Below, in pieces: positions 36,736 through 44,636 of a stretch of 64,000 nucleotides of DNA. Under the pieces are notes generated by a model. The model searched no databases, had not been told where the DNA came from, and was given only the letters and a program-made list of their open reading frames with translations. Numbering within the stretch: position 1 is the first letter of the stretch; the number at the start of each line of letters is the position of its first letter. A program made the position numbers and the translations under genes. Source of the DNA: RGIG8124 sp045130665 (GTDB lineage: Bacteria; Bacillota; Clostridia; Christensenellales; CAG-917); assembly GCA_045130665.1 (NCBI GenBank), contig JBGUQC010000003.1, positions 248,001 to 312,000 on the forward strand, written 5' to 3'.

Positions 36736-36761
36736 AAAAAAAAGCCAGGTAAAACCTGGCT
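36736..36761 (-). terminator. terminator of the amino acid ABC transporter operon
   Basis: AGCCAGGT and ACCTGGCT (36743-36761) form an 8-bp stem with an AAA loop. The eight A to its left (36736-36743) become the U-tract on the minus strand. Confidence 0.9.
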
Positions 36762-36766
36762 AATAA

Positions 36767-37846
36767 TTATTGTGCTAGAACCTTTCCTAAGAAGTCTTTT
36801 AGTCGAGGCTGTTGAGGATTATCGAACACCTCTTGAGGTGTTCCTTGTTCAAGAATAGTGCCTTCAGCCATGAACAAAATTCTTGTTCCAACTTCTCTTG
36901 CAAATCCCATTTCGTGTGTAACAATTACCATTGTCATACCATCATCAGCAAGTTTTCTAATGAGATCCAAAACTTCGCCAACCATTTCTGGGTCTAGAGC
37001 AGATGTTGGTTCATCAAATAGCATAACTCTTGGTTTCATAGCTAATGCTCTTGCAATAGCAGCACGTTGCTTTTGTCCACCAGATAGTGAAGAAGGGTAT
37101 GCATCTGCTTTGTCTGCAAGACCAACTCTTTTGAGAAGATCAAGTGCATCTGCTTTAGCAGCGGCAATTATTTCTTTTTTAGAAGTGAATGGGAGATCCA
37201 TTACCTCATGCTCTCTAATATTATTTAAACTAGACTTTTGATTTTCTAATTTATTCTTCTTTTGGTTAAGCTTAATAACCTTTTGTGTAAGTGCATGATC
37301 ATAGGATGCAAAAGGCTTACCATCTTGAATAACGATAGTCTTTGTTAAAGCCCATGCTTCTTCTACAGGAATAAGTTCTTCATTGAGGGCATCAATCTTT
37401 GATTGAATAGCCGCTCTCTTTGCATCAATTTTATCGCTATATTTGCTTAATATACGATGTGCAATTTTATTTTGAATAGGGAAGAAAGTTTTTTGTAATT
37501 TGTACTTTCTTAACTTCTTTTTATTAACGATGATAGGTGCAAGGGTAATATTATCCAAAACATTCATATTATTGAATAAATTGAATTGTTGGAAAACCAT
37601 GCCCATGTGTTGACGGTGTTCATTAATATCTACTTTTAGGTCTGCTAGGTCTACACCATCAAAATAGATGTGTCCAAATGTTGGATCTTCCAAGCAGTTT
37701 AAACATCTTAAGAATGTAGATTTACCAGAACCAGATGGTCCAATAATAACTACCTTTTCACCTTCGTTAATTGTTTCTGTAATATTGTCTAATACAAGAA
37801 GGTCTCCAAAACTTTTTGTTAAATTTTTAACATCTATTAATCCCAT
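36767..37846 (-). CDS. polar amino acid ABC transporter ATPase with a ~115-residue insertion (GlnQ-like)
   Basis: This 359-residue ATPase compares with about 240 for normal GlnQ/HisP. Walker A GPSGSGKST (36-44), Q-loop VFQQFNLF (84-91), signature LSGGQKQRAAIARAL (254-268) and Walker B VMLFDEPTSALDPE are intact. Between TLAPIIV and DALDLLKRVGLADKADAYP, where ordinary GlnQ has about 20 residues, lies an extra stretch (about 108-222). It is rich in Lys, Gln, Asn and Glu and predicted by eye to be helical/coiled coil. The frame and codon use are continuous, so it is not a frameshift. It energises uptake with the permease and binding protein encoded upstream. Confidence 0.88.
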   Translation of the reverse strand: MGLIDVKNLTKSFGDLLVLDNITETINEGEKVVIIGPSGSGKSTFLRCLNCLEDPTFGHIYFDGVDLADLKVDINEHRQHMGMVFQQFNLFNNMNVLDNITLAPIIVNKKKLRKYKLQKTFFPIQNKIAHRILSKYSDKIDAKRAAIQSKIDALNEELIPVEEAWALTKTIVIQDGKPFASYDHALTQKVIKLNQKKNKLENQKSSLNNIREHEVMDLPFTSKKEIIAAAKADALDLLKRVGLADKADAYPSSLSGGQKQRAAIARALAMKPRVMLFDEPTSALDPEMVGEVLDLIRKLADDGMTMVIVTHEMGFAREVGTRILFMAEGTILEQGTPQEVFDNPQQPRLKDFLGKVLAQ

Positions 37847-37855
37847 AACTATCTC

Positions 37856-38617
37856 CTATTTTCCTTTGAAAACTTTCCCGAGTCGGGATCTCCAGTCATC
37901 CTTCTTATTATTGAGTCTTACTGCTTTACCTTCTTTTCTAAGCCATTTCTCGAGAAGTCTTACCAATATTGTAATGATTATAATAAGTACGAGGTATACG
38001 AGAGCTAACATTACATATGGAATAATATATTCATATGTAGCATCTGCAATACTTCTGAATGCTTTTGTTAAATCTACAACAGCGATAAAACTTACAACGG
38101 ATGTATCTTTTATCAATAGGATAAATTCGTTACCCAATGTAGGGAGGATATTCTTTATTGCTTGAGGGATTATAACCTTAAACATGGTAGCACCATATGA
38201 GAGACCTAAGGCACGTCCTGCTTCCATTTGTCCTTTGTCTACGCTCATTATACCGGCACGCATGATTTCTGATTGATATGCAGCTGAGTTTAATCCAAAA
38301 GCAATAATTGCAACAAAAAGTTTGTCTACTCTTAATCCAAGTGCTGGGAAGAGAACAAAATATGCAACTAACAATTGTACAACTATAGGAGTTCCTCTAA
38401 AGAATCCAGTATAGATGTCACTTGTGGCGGAGAATAACTTTGGTAAGAACTTATATTTAGGTACAACTTTTGTAATAGCGATTATTGTACCAATAATCAT
38501 ACCAATAACAAGGCCCGCGATGGCAATGATAGCTGTTACGCCAAGACCATCGAGGACATTGTGGTATCCGCCTTTTGTGACGAATTGTTTAACAAATACT
38601 TCCCAGTACTCTTTCAT
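37856..38617 (-). CDS. polar amino acid ABC transporter permease (HisM/GlnP-like)
   Basis: This 253-residue membrane protein has about five helices. The EAA-loop signature is in QMEAGRALGLSYGATMFKVIIPQAIKNILPTLGNEF. It forms the channel for polar amino acids. It lies 6 bases after the binding protein gene and 9 before the ATPase gene. A single permease suggests a homodimer. Confidence 0.92.
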   Translation of the reverse strand: MKEYWEVFVKQFVTKGGYHNVLDGLGVTAIIAIAGLVIGMIIGTIIAITKVVPKYKFLPKLFSATSDIYTGFFRGTPIVVQLLVAYFVLFPALGLRVDKLFVAIIAFGLNSAAYQSEIMRAGIMSVDKGQMEAGRALGLSYGATMFKVIIPQAIKNILPTLGNEFILLIKDTSVVSFIAVVDLTKAFRSIADATYEYIIPYVMLALVYLVLIIIITILVRLLEKWLRKEGKAVRLNNKKDDWRSRLGKVFKGK

Positions 38618-38623
38618 AAAATA

Positions 38624-39424
38624 TTATGCACCAAAGTAATTTGTGATGATTGTATTAACTTTTGCTTGGTTGTTTGCAAGCCATTCATTTAATTTTGCTA
38701 ATAAATCAGCATTGCCCTTATCTACTGCGAAAGCATAATCTTCATCTGTTAATTTGAAGTTGATGATTTTGATGTTGGTATTAGAAGCTGCAAGAACTTT
38801 TGCTGGACCTTCATCAACAACTACTAAACCTAAATTACCATTTACTAAATCTGATACTGCAAGAGCAATAGTTGTATAACCAGTTTTTGATAAATTTGCA
38901 TAACCATCAAATCCCCAGTCTTCATCCCCAGCAACATAGTATTCACCTGTTGTACCATTTTGAACACCAACTTTTGTTCCTGTTGCTAAAGATGCGAGTT
39001 TTGCTTCAACATCTGCTACGCTTGTGCAAGCATCAAACTCATGGTTATCTGCTTTTACGATAACAACTTGAGATGCATTGTAATATGAAGATGAGAAGTT
39101 AACTGTCTTCTTTCTTTCATCGTTTACTGTTAATGCTGCAGCACCGATATCTGTTGTTTTACCAACTGATGCTACTACTGAATCGAATTCCATGTCTTCA
39201 ATCTTGAGTGTGTAGCCACAGTCTGCACAGAATGCTGCCATGATATCCATATCGATACCTTTGAATTCTGTTCCTTCCTTATATTCGAATGGAGGGAATG
39301 CTGCGTTTGTAGCAACAATGATTGTGTTGTCTTTCTTGTTACATGCTGTGAATGCGAATGCACCTAAAACAGCGATGCTAAGTACTAATACTAAACAAAT
39401 AATAACTTTGCTAAATTTTTTCAT
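38624..39424 (-). CDS. amino acid ABC transporter substrate-binding lipoprotein
   Basis: This 266-residue SBP_bac_3 family protein has lipobox FTAC with Cys28. The mature protein begins the typical way: IIVATNAAFPPFEYKEG, then GIDMDIMAAFCADCGY, and TDIGAAALTVNDERKKTVNFS. That family binds polar amino acids such as glutamine, arginine or cystine; the ligand is not resolved. AAGGAG precedes the ATG, and it is the first gene of the operon. Confidence 0.92.
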   Translation of the reverse strand: MKKFSKVIICLVLVLSIAVLGAFAFTACNKKDNTIIVATNAAFPPFEYKEGTEFKGIDMDIMAAFCADCGYTLKIEDMEFDSVVASVGKTTDIGAAALTVNDERKKTVNFSSSYYNASQVVIVKADNHEFDACTSVADVEAKLASLATGTKVGVQNGTTGEYYVAGDEDWGFDGYANLSKTGYTTIALAVSDLVNGNLGLVVVDEGPAKVLAASNTNIKIINFKLTDEDYAFAVDKGNADLLAKLNEWLANNQAKVNTIITNYFGA

Positions 39425-39458
39425 AATTAAGTCTCCTTAAGTTATTTATAATGTTGAT

Positions 39459-39487
39459 ATAATATATTCCTTAATTAAAAAATGCAA
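39459..39487 (-). promoter_or_regulatory. promoter of the amino acid transporter operon
   Basis: On the minus strand TTGCAT (39482-39487) and TATTAT (39459-39464) are spaced by 17 bases, about 35 bases before the start codon. Confidence 0.55.
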
Positions 39488-39529
39488 CTAAAAAATTGAA
39501 AATTTGTATATTTTTTATGAATTTTTATA

Positions 39530-39579
39530 TTTTATGCAAAAAATACACGATTTTTATGCAATTATGCACCTTTTATGCA
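39530..39579. repeat. short ATGCA direct repeats in a divergent promoter region
   Basis: TTTTATGCA occurs at 39530-39538, 39552-39560 and 39571-39579, and ATTATGCA at 39561-39568. The copies lie between the divergent promoters of the transporter operon and the 59-residue mini-gene. Spacing of 22, 9 and 10 bases suggests repeated regulator sites facing the same side of the helix. Confidence 0.5.
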
Positions 39580-39591
39580 AAATTTAATTGC

Positions 39592-39620
39592 TTGACTTTT
39601 AAAAACAAAAGATAGATAAT
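39592..39620 (+). promoter_or_regulatory. promoter of the 59-residue mini-gene
   Basis: TTGACT (39592-39597) and GATAAT (39615-39620) are spaced by 17 bases. The -10 ends 6 bases before the ATG at 39627. Confidence 0.65.
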
Positions 39621-39626
39621 GTTTAC

Positions 39627-39806
39627 ATGCCTTACAAAGTATATGCATTAATGAAAAAAGGTGGAAATACCTTCCTAAAGAGTACACAAACAAATGAGAG
39701 TACTGTTCAATCTGCTCTAAAGAAAGCAGAGGAGTATTTCTATGCACTTGCAAAAAGAGGCAAAGAAAAAGGTAAATTCCAAATCGTAATGTATAAGAAC
39801 GTATAG
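39627..39806 (+). CDS. 59-residue basic protein, unknown
   Basis: This short frame encodes 59 residues beginning MPYKVYALMKKGGNTFLKS and ending FQIVMYKNV. About a quarter of the residues are Lys or Arg, so it is strongly basic. The middle (about 26-48) looks like an amphipathic helix, flanked by likely beta strands. No family comes to mind. There is no Shine-Dalgarno; the ATG sits where transcription should start. A terminator follows 22 bases after the stop, so it is a self-contained unit. Codon use resembles its neighbours. I consider it a real gene because promoter, frame and terminator agree. Confidence 0.6.
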   Translation: MPYKVYALMKKGGNTFLKSTQTNESTVQSALKKAEEYFYALAKRGKEKGKFQIVMYKNV

Positions 39807-39828
39807 GAGAAAAAGGATACAGGCTATT

Positions 39829-39853
39829 GGGGGCTTGTGCCCTCATTTTTTTT
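39829..39853 (+). terminator. terminator of the 59-residue mini-gene
   Basis: GGGGGC (39829-39834), loop TTGT, GCCCTC (39839-39844), then eight T. It lies within an in-frame upstream extension of the next gene, which argues against that extension being translated. Confidence 0.85.
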
Positions 39854-39868
39854 GCCTTAGGACATATT

Positions 39869-40372
39869 ATGAATGAAAATTTAATGAGATCTAAAGCCAA
39901 AGCAAAGAAGCTTGCAATGATATTAACATCATTGTTGTTTGTATCCGTGCCTTTTATAGTAGTTGGTGCATTACTTATGGCATTGAATATAGTGTTCTTT
40001 TTAGGTGTTATCTTATTGGTAATTGGAATAGCATTATTACTTGCAAATGTATATGCAGTTCCCAATGCATGGATGATACACAAAAAGTTTGTAAATATGG
40101 AGACTCTAGTTAATCTCGTTGAAAGAGATAACATTACATCTTTTTCCCAACTTAAAGACATCCTAAAGATTTCAGATTCTGAATTAAGAAGTCTTATAAC
40201 AATTTGCAAAACCAAGCAATATATTGGAGATGTAGTAATTGAGGGAGAAGAGGTAAAAGAGAGCAAAGTTTATGTTTGCCCAACTTGTGGTGAGACAATT
40301 AAAGATATAGAGAGTATTAGCTTTTGTCCATATTGCGGAAGCAAAATAGAAAAAATCACTATTGACAAATAG
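39869..40372 (+). CDS. membrane protein with C-terminal zinc ribbon
   Basis: This 167-residue protein has two membrane helices (about residues 15-35 and 40-63), a helical region like a PCI/winged-helix module (about 75-125, LKDILKISDSELRSLITICK) and a zinc ribbon (CPTCG ... CPYCG, about 138-160). The frame extends upstream to a TTG at 39827, but that part holds a terminator. ATG 39869 has AGGA 6 bases before it. The function is unknown. The overall plan, membrane anchor plus nucleic-acid-like modules, recalls the wHTH proteins at 18235. Confidence 0.7.
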   Translation: MNENLMRSKAKAKKLAMILTSLLFVSVPFIVVGALLMALNIVFFLGVILLVIGIALLLANVYAVPNAWMIHKKFVNMETLVNLVERDNITSFSQLKDILKISDSELRSLITICKTKQYIGDVVIEGEEVKESKVYVCPTCGETIKDIESISFCPYCGSKIEKITIDK

Positions 40373-40390
40373 TCAATTCGCCATTATAAT
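40362..40390 (+). promoter_or_regulatory. consensus promoter of the COG2509-like flavoprotein
   Basis: TTGACA (40362-40367), 17 bases, TATAAT (40385-40390): a perfect sigma-A match that starts inside the end of the preceding gene. The -35 is part of an inverted repeat, TTGAC-AAATA-GTCAA (40362-40376), a possible operator. Confidence 0.8.
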
Positions 40391-40429
40391 TCACAAGGCA
40401 TTAAAAAATGTAGCAAAGGAGAATGTTCC

Positions 40430-41818
40430 ATGAAAGAGTATGACATTTGTATTGTAGGCGCTGGTCCAGCTGGTATTTTTACCGCATTAGAATTAATAAA
40501 AAACGGTCAACACAAAAAGATTTTAATTATTGAAAAAGGAAGATCTGTTGAGAAGAGACACTGTCCAAAAGCAGAAGTTGGACATTGTGTTGGTTGTACT
40601 CCATGTAATATCACAACAGGTTTCTCGGGTGCAGGTGCTTTCTCAGATGGAAAGTTATCTTTAAGCGAAGAAGTTGGTGGTGAATTACCAGATTTAATTG
40701 GACATGACTTTGCTCAAGAGTTAATTGATTATACAGATCAAATTTATCTTGATTTTGGTGCAGATACTCATATTGAAGGGTTAGGCAACGATGAAAAGAT
40801 AAAGGTCATTAGAAGAAAGGCTATTAAGGCAGGATTGAAATTAGTAGATTGTCCAATTAGACATATGGGGACGGAAAAAGCCCATGATATCTATTATGGC
40901 ATTGAAAAATTCTTGTTAGATAATGGTGTAGAAATGTTGTTTAACACAACATGTCATGACATTATATTAGAGAATAATGAGTGTAAAGGTGTAATCCTTG
41001 AAAATGGCGAAAAGATATATGCAGGAAAGACCATTATTGCAACAGGAAGAAGAGGAGCAGAATGGCTTGAAAAGATTTGTTCTACGTATAATGTAGAGCA
41101 CGGTCCTGGCATTGTTGATATCGGCGTAAGAGTTGAGTGTAGAAATGAAGTTATGGAAGAAATTAATGAAGCTTTATATGAAAGCAAATTAGTTGGATAT
41201 CCAGCTCCATATCATGACAAGGTAAGAATCTTCTGCCAAAATCCATCAGGTTTTGTAGCACAAGAGAATTATGATAACAACTTAGCAGTTGTTAATGGCC
41301 ATAGCTTTAAAGACATAAAGAGTGAAAATACAAACCTCGCTATTTTATGTTCACACCGTTTCTCTGAACCATTTAAACAACCAATTGAATATGCTATCAA
41401 AGTTGGTGAATTAACAAACATGTTAGGTGCAGGAAAGATCTTAATACAAAGATATGGAGACATTCTTGCAGGTAAGAGAACATGGCAAAAAGAATTAATT
41501 AGATCTAATGTTAGACCAACTCTAAAGGATGCAATTGCTGGAGATATTACAGCAGCATTCCCATATAGAAGCATGACAAATATTCTCAATTTTATTGAGA
41601 AAGTAGATATGGTTGTTCCTGGATTCGCTGGTTATGAAACATTATTATACTCACCAGAACTTAAGTTTTATTCCAACAAGATTAATATGGATGAACATCT
41701 AACAACATCTGTTAAAAATCTCCATTGCTTAGGAGATTCTAGTGGTTGGACAAGAGGTTTGATGATGGCTTCTGTAATGGGCGTATTAATGGCAAGAGAA
41801 ATAATGGCTCAAAAATAA
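40430..41818 (+). CDS. FAD-dependent dehydrogenase, COG2509-like
   Basis: This 462-residue flavoprotein has an N-terminal FAD-binding motif YDICIVGAGPAGIFTALELI and a C-terminal flavin loop CLGDSSGWTRGLMMASVMG. A cysteine cluster follows at about residues 44-58 (CPKAEVGHCVGCTPC), then the family block GFSGAGAFSDGKLSLS. The cysteines could bind a metal or iron-sulfur cluster. The reaction and substrate of this family are not established. AAAGGAG precedes the ATG. It is monocistronic between a consensus promoter and a terminator. Confidence 0.83.
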   Translation: MKEYDICIVGAGPAGIFTALELIKNGQHKKILIIEKGRSVEKRHCPKAEVGHCVGCTPCNITTGFSGAGAFSDGKLSLSEEVGGELPDLIGHDFAQELIDYTDQIYLDFGADTHIEGLGNDEKIKVIRRKAIKAGLKLVDCPIRHMGTEKAHDIYYGIEKFLLDNGVEMLFNTTCHDIILENNECKGVILENGEKIYAGKTIIATGRRGAEWLEKICSTYNVEHGPGIVDIGVRVECRNEVMEEINEALYESKLVGYPAPYHDKVRIFCQNPSGFVAQENYDNNLAVVNGHSFKDIKSENTNLAILCSHRFSEPFKQPIEYAIKVGELTNMLGAGKILIQRYGDILAGKRTWQKELIRSNVRPTLKDAIAGDITAAFPYRSMTNILNFIEKVDMVVPGFAGYETLLYSPELKFYSNKINMDEHLTTSVKNLHCLGDSSGWTRGLMMASVMGVLMAREIMAQK

Positions 41819-41841
41819 TTAAATTGTAAATTTAAAATATT

Positions 41842-41879
41842 AAAGAAAGTCTCAATTATTTTTGGGATTTTCTTTTTTT
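41842..41879 (+). terminator. terminator of the COG2509-like flavoprotein
   Basis: AAAGAAAGTCTC (41842-41853) pairs with GGGATTTTCTTT (41864-41875), with two G-U pairs, around a 10-base loop, and a T-run continues to 41879. Confidence 0.75.
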
Positions 41880-41883
41880 ATGC

Positions 41884-41911
41884 TTGACATCCTATATAAA
41901 AGTAGTACAAT
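41884..41911 (+). promoter_or_regulatory. promoter of clpB
   Basis: TTGACA (41884-41889) and TACAAT (41906-41911) are spaced by 16 bases. It begins 4 bases after the previous terminator. Confidence 0.75.
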
Positions 41912-41912
41912 A

Positions 41913-41962
41913 TTAGCAGACAAGCATTGAGAGTGCTAACAAAATAACACAAAGAGTGCTAA
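41913..41962 (+). promoter_or_regulatory. CIRCE-like HrcA operator with a third half-site
   Basis: TTAGCAGAC-N9-GAGTGCTAA (41913-41939) matches the CIRCE consensus (TTAGCACTC-N9-GAGTGCTAA) with the exact 9-base spacer and two changes in the left arm. A further intact GAGTGCTAA lies at 41954-41962, before the Shine-Dalgarno. Position directly downstream of the -10 fits HrcA repression. Confidence 0.75.
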
Positions 41963-41985
41963 TACATAATAGGAGGTTGAATATT

Positions 41986-44577
41986 ATGGATACAAATAAA
42001 TTCACACAGAAAGCTTTATCCGCAATTAATAATGCACAGATGATTGCTCTTGAGAATAAGAATCAAGAGTTGAAACCAGAGCATCTTGCACTTTCTTTAA
42101 TTCAAGATAAAGAGGGACTAGTTAGAAATATTATAGAAAAATGTGGTAGCAACGTTAATGCAATAGAAAGAGAAATAGAGAACACAGTTAATGGATTCCC
42201 AAAGGTATCTGTTAGTGGTAGTGGAGACAACCAATTATATGTTTCTACAAATACATCTCTAATTCTTGCTAATGCAGAAAAATTCATGAAGAGAGATGGA
42301 GACTCTTTTGTTAGTGTAGAACATTTGTTTGAAGCTATATTAGATAATCCAACTCCTGCACTAAGGAAAATCTTTACAAACTATGACTTATCCAAATCTA
42401 AGTTTGTAACAGCGTTGAAGCAAGTAAAGACACAACCAATTAACTCGGATAATCCAGAGGACACTTATGATGTTCTTGGAAAGTATGGTTATGATCTTGT
42501 GGAAAGAGCAATACACGGCAAATTAGACCCTGTAATTGGTAGAGATGATGAGATTCGTAATGTCATTAGAATTCTATCCAGAAAGACAAAGAATAACCCT
42601 GTACTAATTGGTGAACCTGGTGTTGGTAAGACTGCTATTGTAGAAGGTTTAGCTCAACGTATTGTTAGAGGAGATGTACCAGAAGGATTAAAGGATAAGC
42701 ATATCTTTGCTTTGGATATGGGAGCCTTAATTGCTGGTGCAAAATATAGAGGTGAGTTCGAAGAGAGATTAAAGGCTGTTCTTAATGAAATTAAGAAACA
42801 AGAAGGAAGAACGCTCTTATTCATTGATGAATTACACACAATAGTTGGAGCAGGAAAGAGTGATGGAGCTATGGATGCAGGAAACCTTTTAAAGCCTATG
42901 CTTGCAAGAGGTGAACTACACTGTATTGGTGGTACTACACTAGATGAATATAGAAAGTATATTGAAAAAGATGCAGCACTTGAAAGACGTTTCCAACCAG
43001 TTATGGTTGAAGAACCAAGTGTAGAAGATACTATTGCAATTCTAAGAGGATTAAAAGAGAGATATGAAATCTTCCATGGTGTTAGAATTCATGACCAAGC
43101 ATTAATTGCAGCAGCAATATTATCTAACAGATATATTACAGATAGATTCTTGCCAGATAAGGCTATAGACCTTGTAGATGAAGCATGTGCAATGATAAGA
43201 ACAGAGATAGATAGTATGCCAATTGAAATGGATGTCATCTCTAGAAAGATTATGCAATTGCAAATAGAGGAATTAGCTCTTTCTAAGGAAGAAGACAAAC
43301 TATCTAAAGATAGACTTGAAGCTTTAAGAAAGGAACTTGCAAATCTTCAATCTCAATTCAACGAAATGAAAGTAAGACTTGAAGCAGAGAAGAAAGGTAT
43401 TAATGAAGAGAAAATGACCAAAGCCGAAATAGATAAGGTAAATCTAGAAATAGAGAATGCCAAGAGACATGGAGACTTTGGAAAAGCAGCAGAACTTCAA
43501 TATGGTAAACTTCCTCAACTTCAAGATGCTTTAGAGAAATTAAAGGGTAAAGAAGAGAAAGGCAATACTCTTTTAAGAGATGAAGTTACAGCAGAAGAGA
43601 TTGCAAAGATTGTTGCAAAATGGACTTCTATTCCAGTAACTAAACTTATGGAAAGTGAAAAACAAAAGGTATTGCATCTTGGCGATGAACTCCATAAGAG
43701 AGTAATTGGACAAGACGAAGCTGTAAAGAAAGTATCTGAGGCTATACTTCGTTCAAGAGCCGGAATATCTGATGAAAACAGACCTATTGGATCCTTTATG
43801 TTTATTGGACCAACTGGTGTAGGTAAGACTGAACTTGCAAAAACTCTTGCACAATATCTCTTTGATGATGAGAAGAATATTGTACGTATAGATATGACAG
43901 AATATATGGAAAAATTTAGTGTATCTCGTTTGGTCGGTGCGCCTCCAGGATATGTTGGATATGATGAAGGTGGGCAACTTACAGAAGCCGTTAGAAGACA
44001 CCCATACTCCGTGGTTTTGTTTGACGAGATAGAAAAAGCACACCCAGATGTTTTCAATATCCTACTCCAAGTTTTGGATGATGGACGTATAACAGATAGT
44101 CAAGGAAGAACTGTAAACTTCAAGAATACTATTATCATTATGACATCCAATATTGGAAGCAATATTATATTAGATAATATAGATGAGAATGGGAACTTCA
44201 AAGAAGGCACAAGAGATAGTATAGACCAAATCCTTAAAGGAACGTTTAGACCAGAGTTCCTTAACAGATTAGACGATATAGTAATGTTCACGCCATTATC
44301 TCATAACAACATTAGTAAGATTGTAGACTTAATGTTAGATAAGCTTAGAGCAAGACTAGAGAGTCAAAACCTTAAACTAGAAGTAACAGATGCAGCAAAG
44401 GATCTAGTTATTGAAGGTGGTTATGATGTAACATTTGGTGCAAGACCTCTTAAGAGATATATTGAAAGCAATATTGAAACTCCTGTTGCTAGAATTATAG
44501 TTGGCGGAGACTTAGGTGAAGGCAGCACCATTGTTGTGGATGAAAAAGAGGGCAAACTTGTCCTAAGTGTTAAATAA
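41986..44577 (+). CDS. clpB: ClpB disaggregase
   Basis: This 863-residue AAA+ chaperone dissolves protein aggregates with DnaK. It has a Clp-N double repeat (1-145), NBD1 with Walker A GEPGVGKTAIVEGLA and LLFIDELHTIVGAG, the M-domain coiled coil (about 395-525), NBD2 with GPTGVGKTELAKTLA and VVLFDEIEKAHPDVF, and the SNIGS sensor. The frame extends to a GTG at 41956, but AGGAGG lies 9 bases before ATG 41986. The HrcA-like operator upstream predicts heat induction. Confidence 0.95.
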   Translation: MDTNKFTQKALSAINNAQMIALENKNQELKPEHLALSLIQDKEGLVRNIIEKCGSNVNAIEREIENTVNGFPKVSVSGSGDNQLYVSTNTSLILANAEKFMKRDGDSFVSVEHLFEAILDNPTPALRKIFTNYDLSKSKFVTALKQVKTQPINSDNPEDTYDVLGKYGYDLVERAIHGKLDPVIGRDDEIRNVIRILSRKTKNNPVLIGEPGVGKTAIVEGLAQRIVRGDVPEGLKDKHIFALDMGALIAGAKYRGEFEERLKAVLNEIKKQEGRTLLFIDELHTIVGAGKSDGAMDAGNLLKPMLARGELHCIGGTTLDEYRKYIEKDAALERRFQPVMVEEPSVEDTIAILRGLKERYEIFHGVRIHDQALIAAAILSNRYITDRFLPDKAIDLVDEACAMIRTEIDSMPIEMDVISRKIMQLQIEELALSKEEDKLSKDRLEALRKELANLQSQFNEMKVRLEAEKKGINEEKMTKAEIDKVNLEIENAKRHGDFGKAAELQYGKLPQLQDALEKLKGKEEKGNTLLRDEVTAEEIAKIVAKWTSIPVTKLMESEKQKVLHLGDELHKRVIGQDEAVKKVSEAILRSRAGISDENRPIGSFMFIGPTGVGKTELAKTLAQYLFDDEKNIVRIDMTEYMEKFSVSRLVGAPPGYVGYDEGGQLTEAVRRHPYSVVLFDEIEKAHPDVFNILLQVLDDGRITDSQGRTVNFKNTIIIMTSNIGSNIILDNIDENGNFKEGTRDSIDQILKGTFRPEFLNRLDDIVMFTPLSHNNISKIVDLMLDKLRARLESQNLKLEVTDAAKDLVIEGGYDVTFGARPLKRYIESNIETPVARIIVGGDLGEGSTIVVDEKEGKLVLSVK

Positions 44578-44591
44578 GCACAAATAAACTC

Positions 44592-44619
44592 TTGATTTTA
44601 TGGGTAAGCATTGTATAAT
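44592..44619 (+). promoter_or_regulatory. promoter of ssrA
   Basis: TTGATT (44592-44597) and TATAAT (44614-44619) are spaced by 16 bases. A perfect 7-bp inverted repeat TGGGTAA ... TTACCCA (44601-44607 and 44625-44631) brackets the -10. Confidence 0.7.
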
Positions 44620-44636
44620 AGTGTTTACCCATTACT

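Noticed and set aside
39827..39868. N-terminal extension of the zinc-ribbon protein from TTG 39827
   Set aside because: The stretch encodes a clear terminator hairpin and T-run, and AGGA precedes ATG 39869.
39562..40266. 234-codon minus-strand frame across the mini-gene
   Set aside because: It runs antisense to two plausible plus-strand genes, has no ribosome site and crosses a promoter and a terminator.
43521..44057. 178-codon frame antisense to clpB
   Set aside because: ClpB is highly conserved there; the antisense frame is a Ser-rich shadow.
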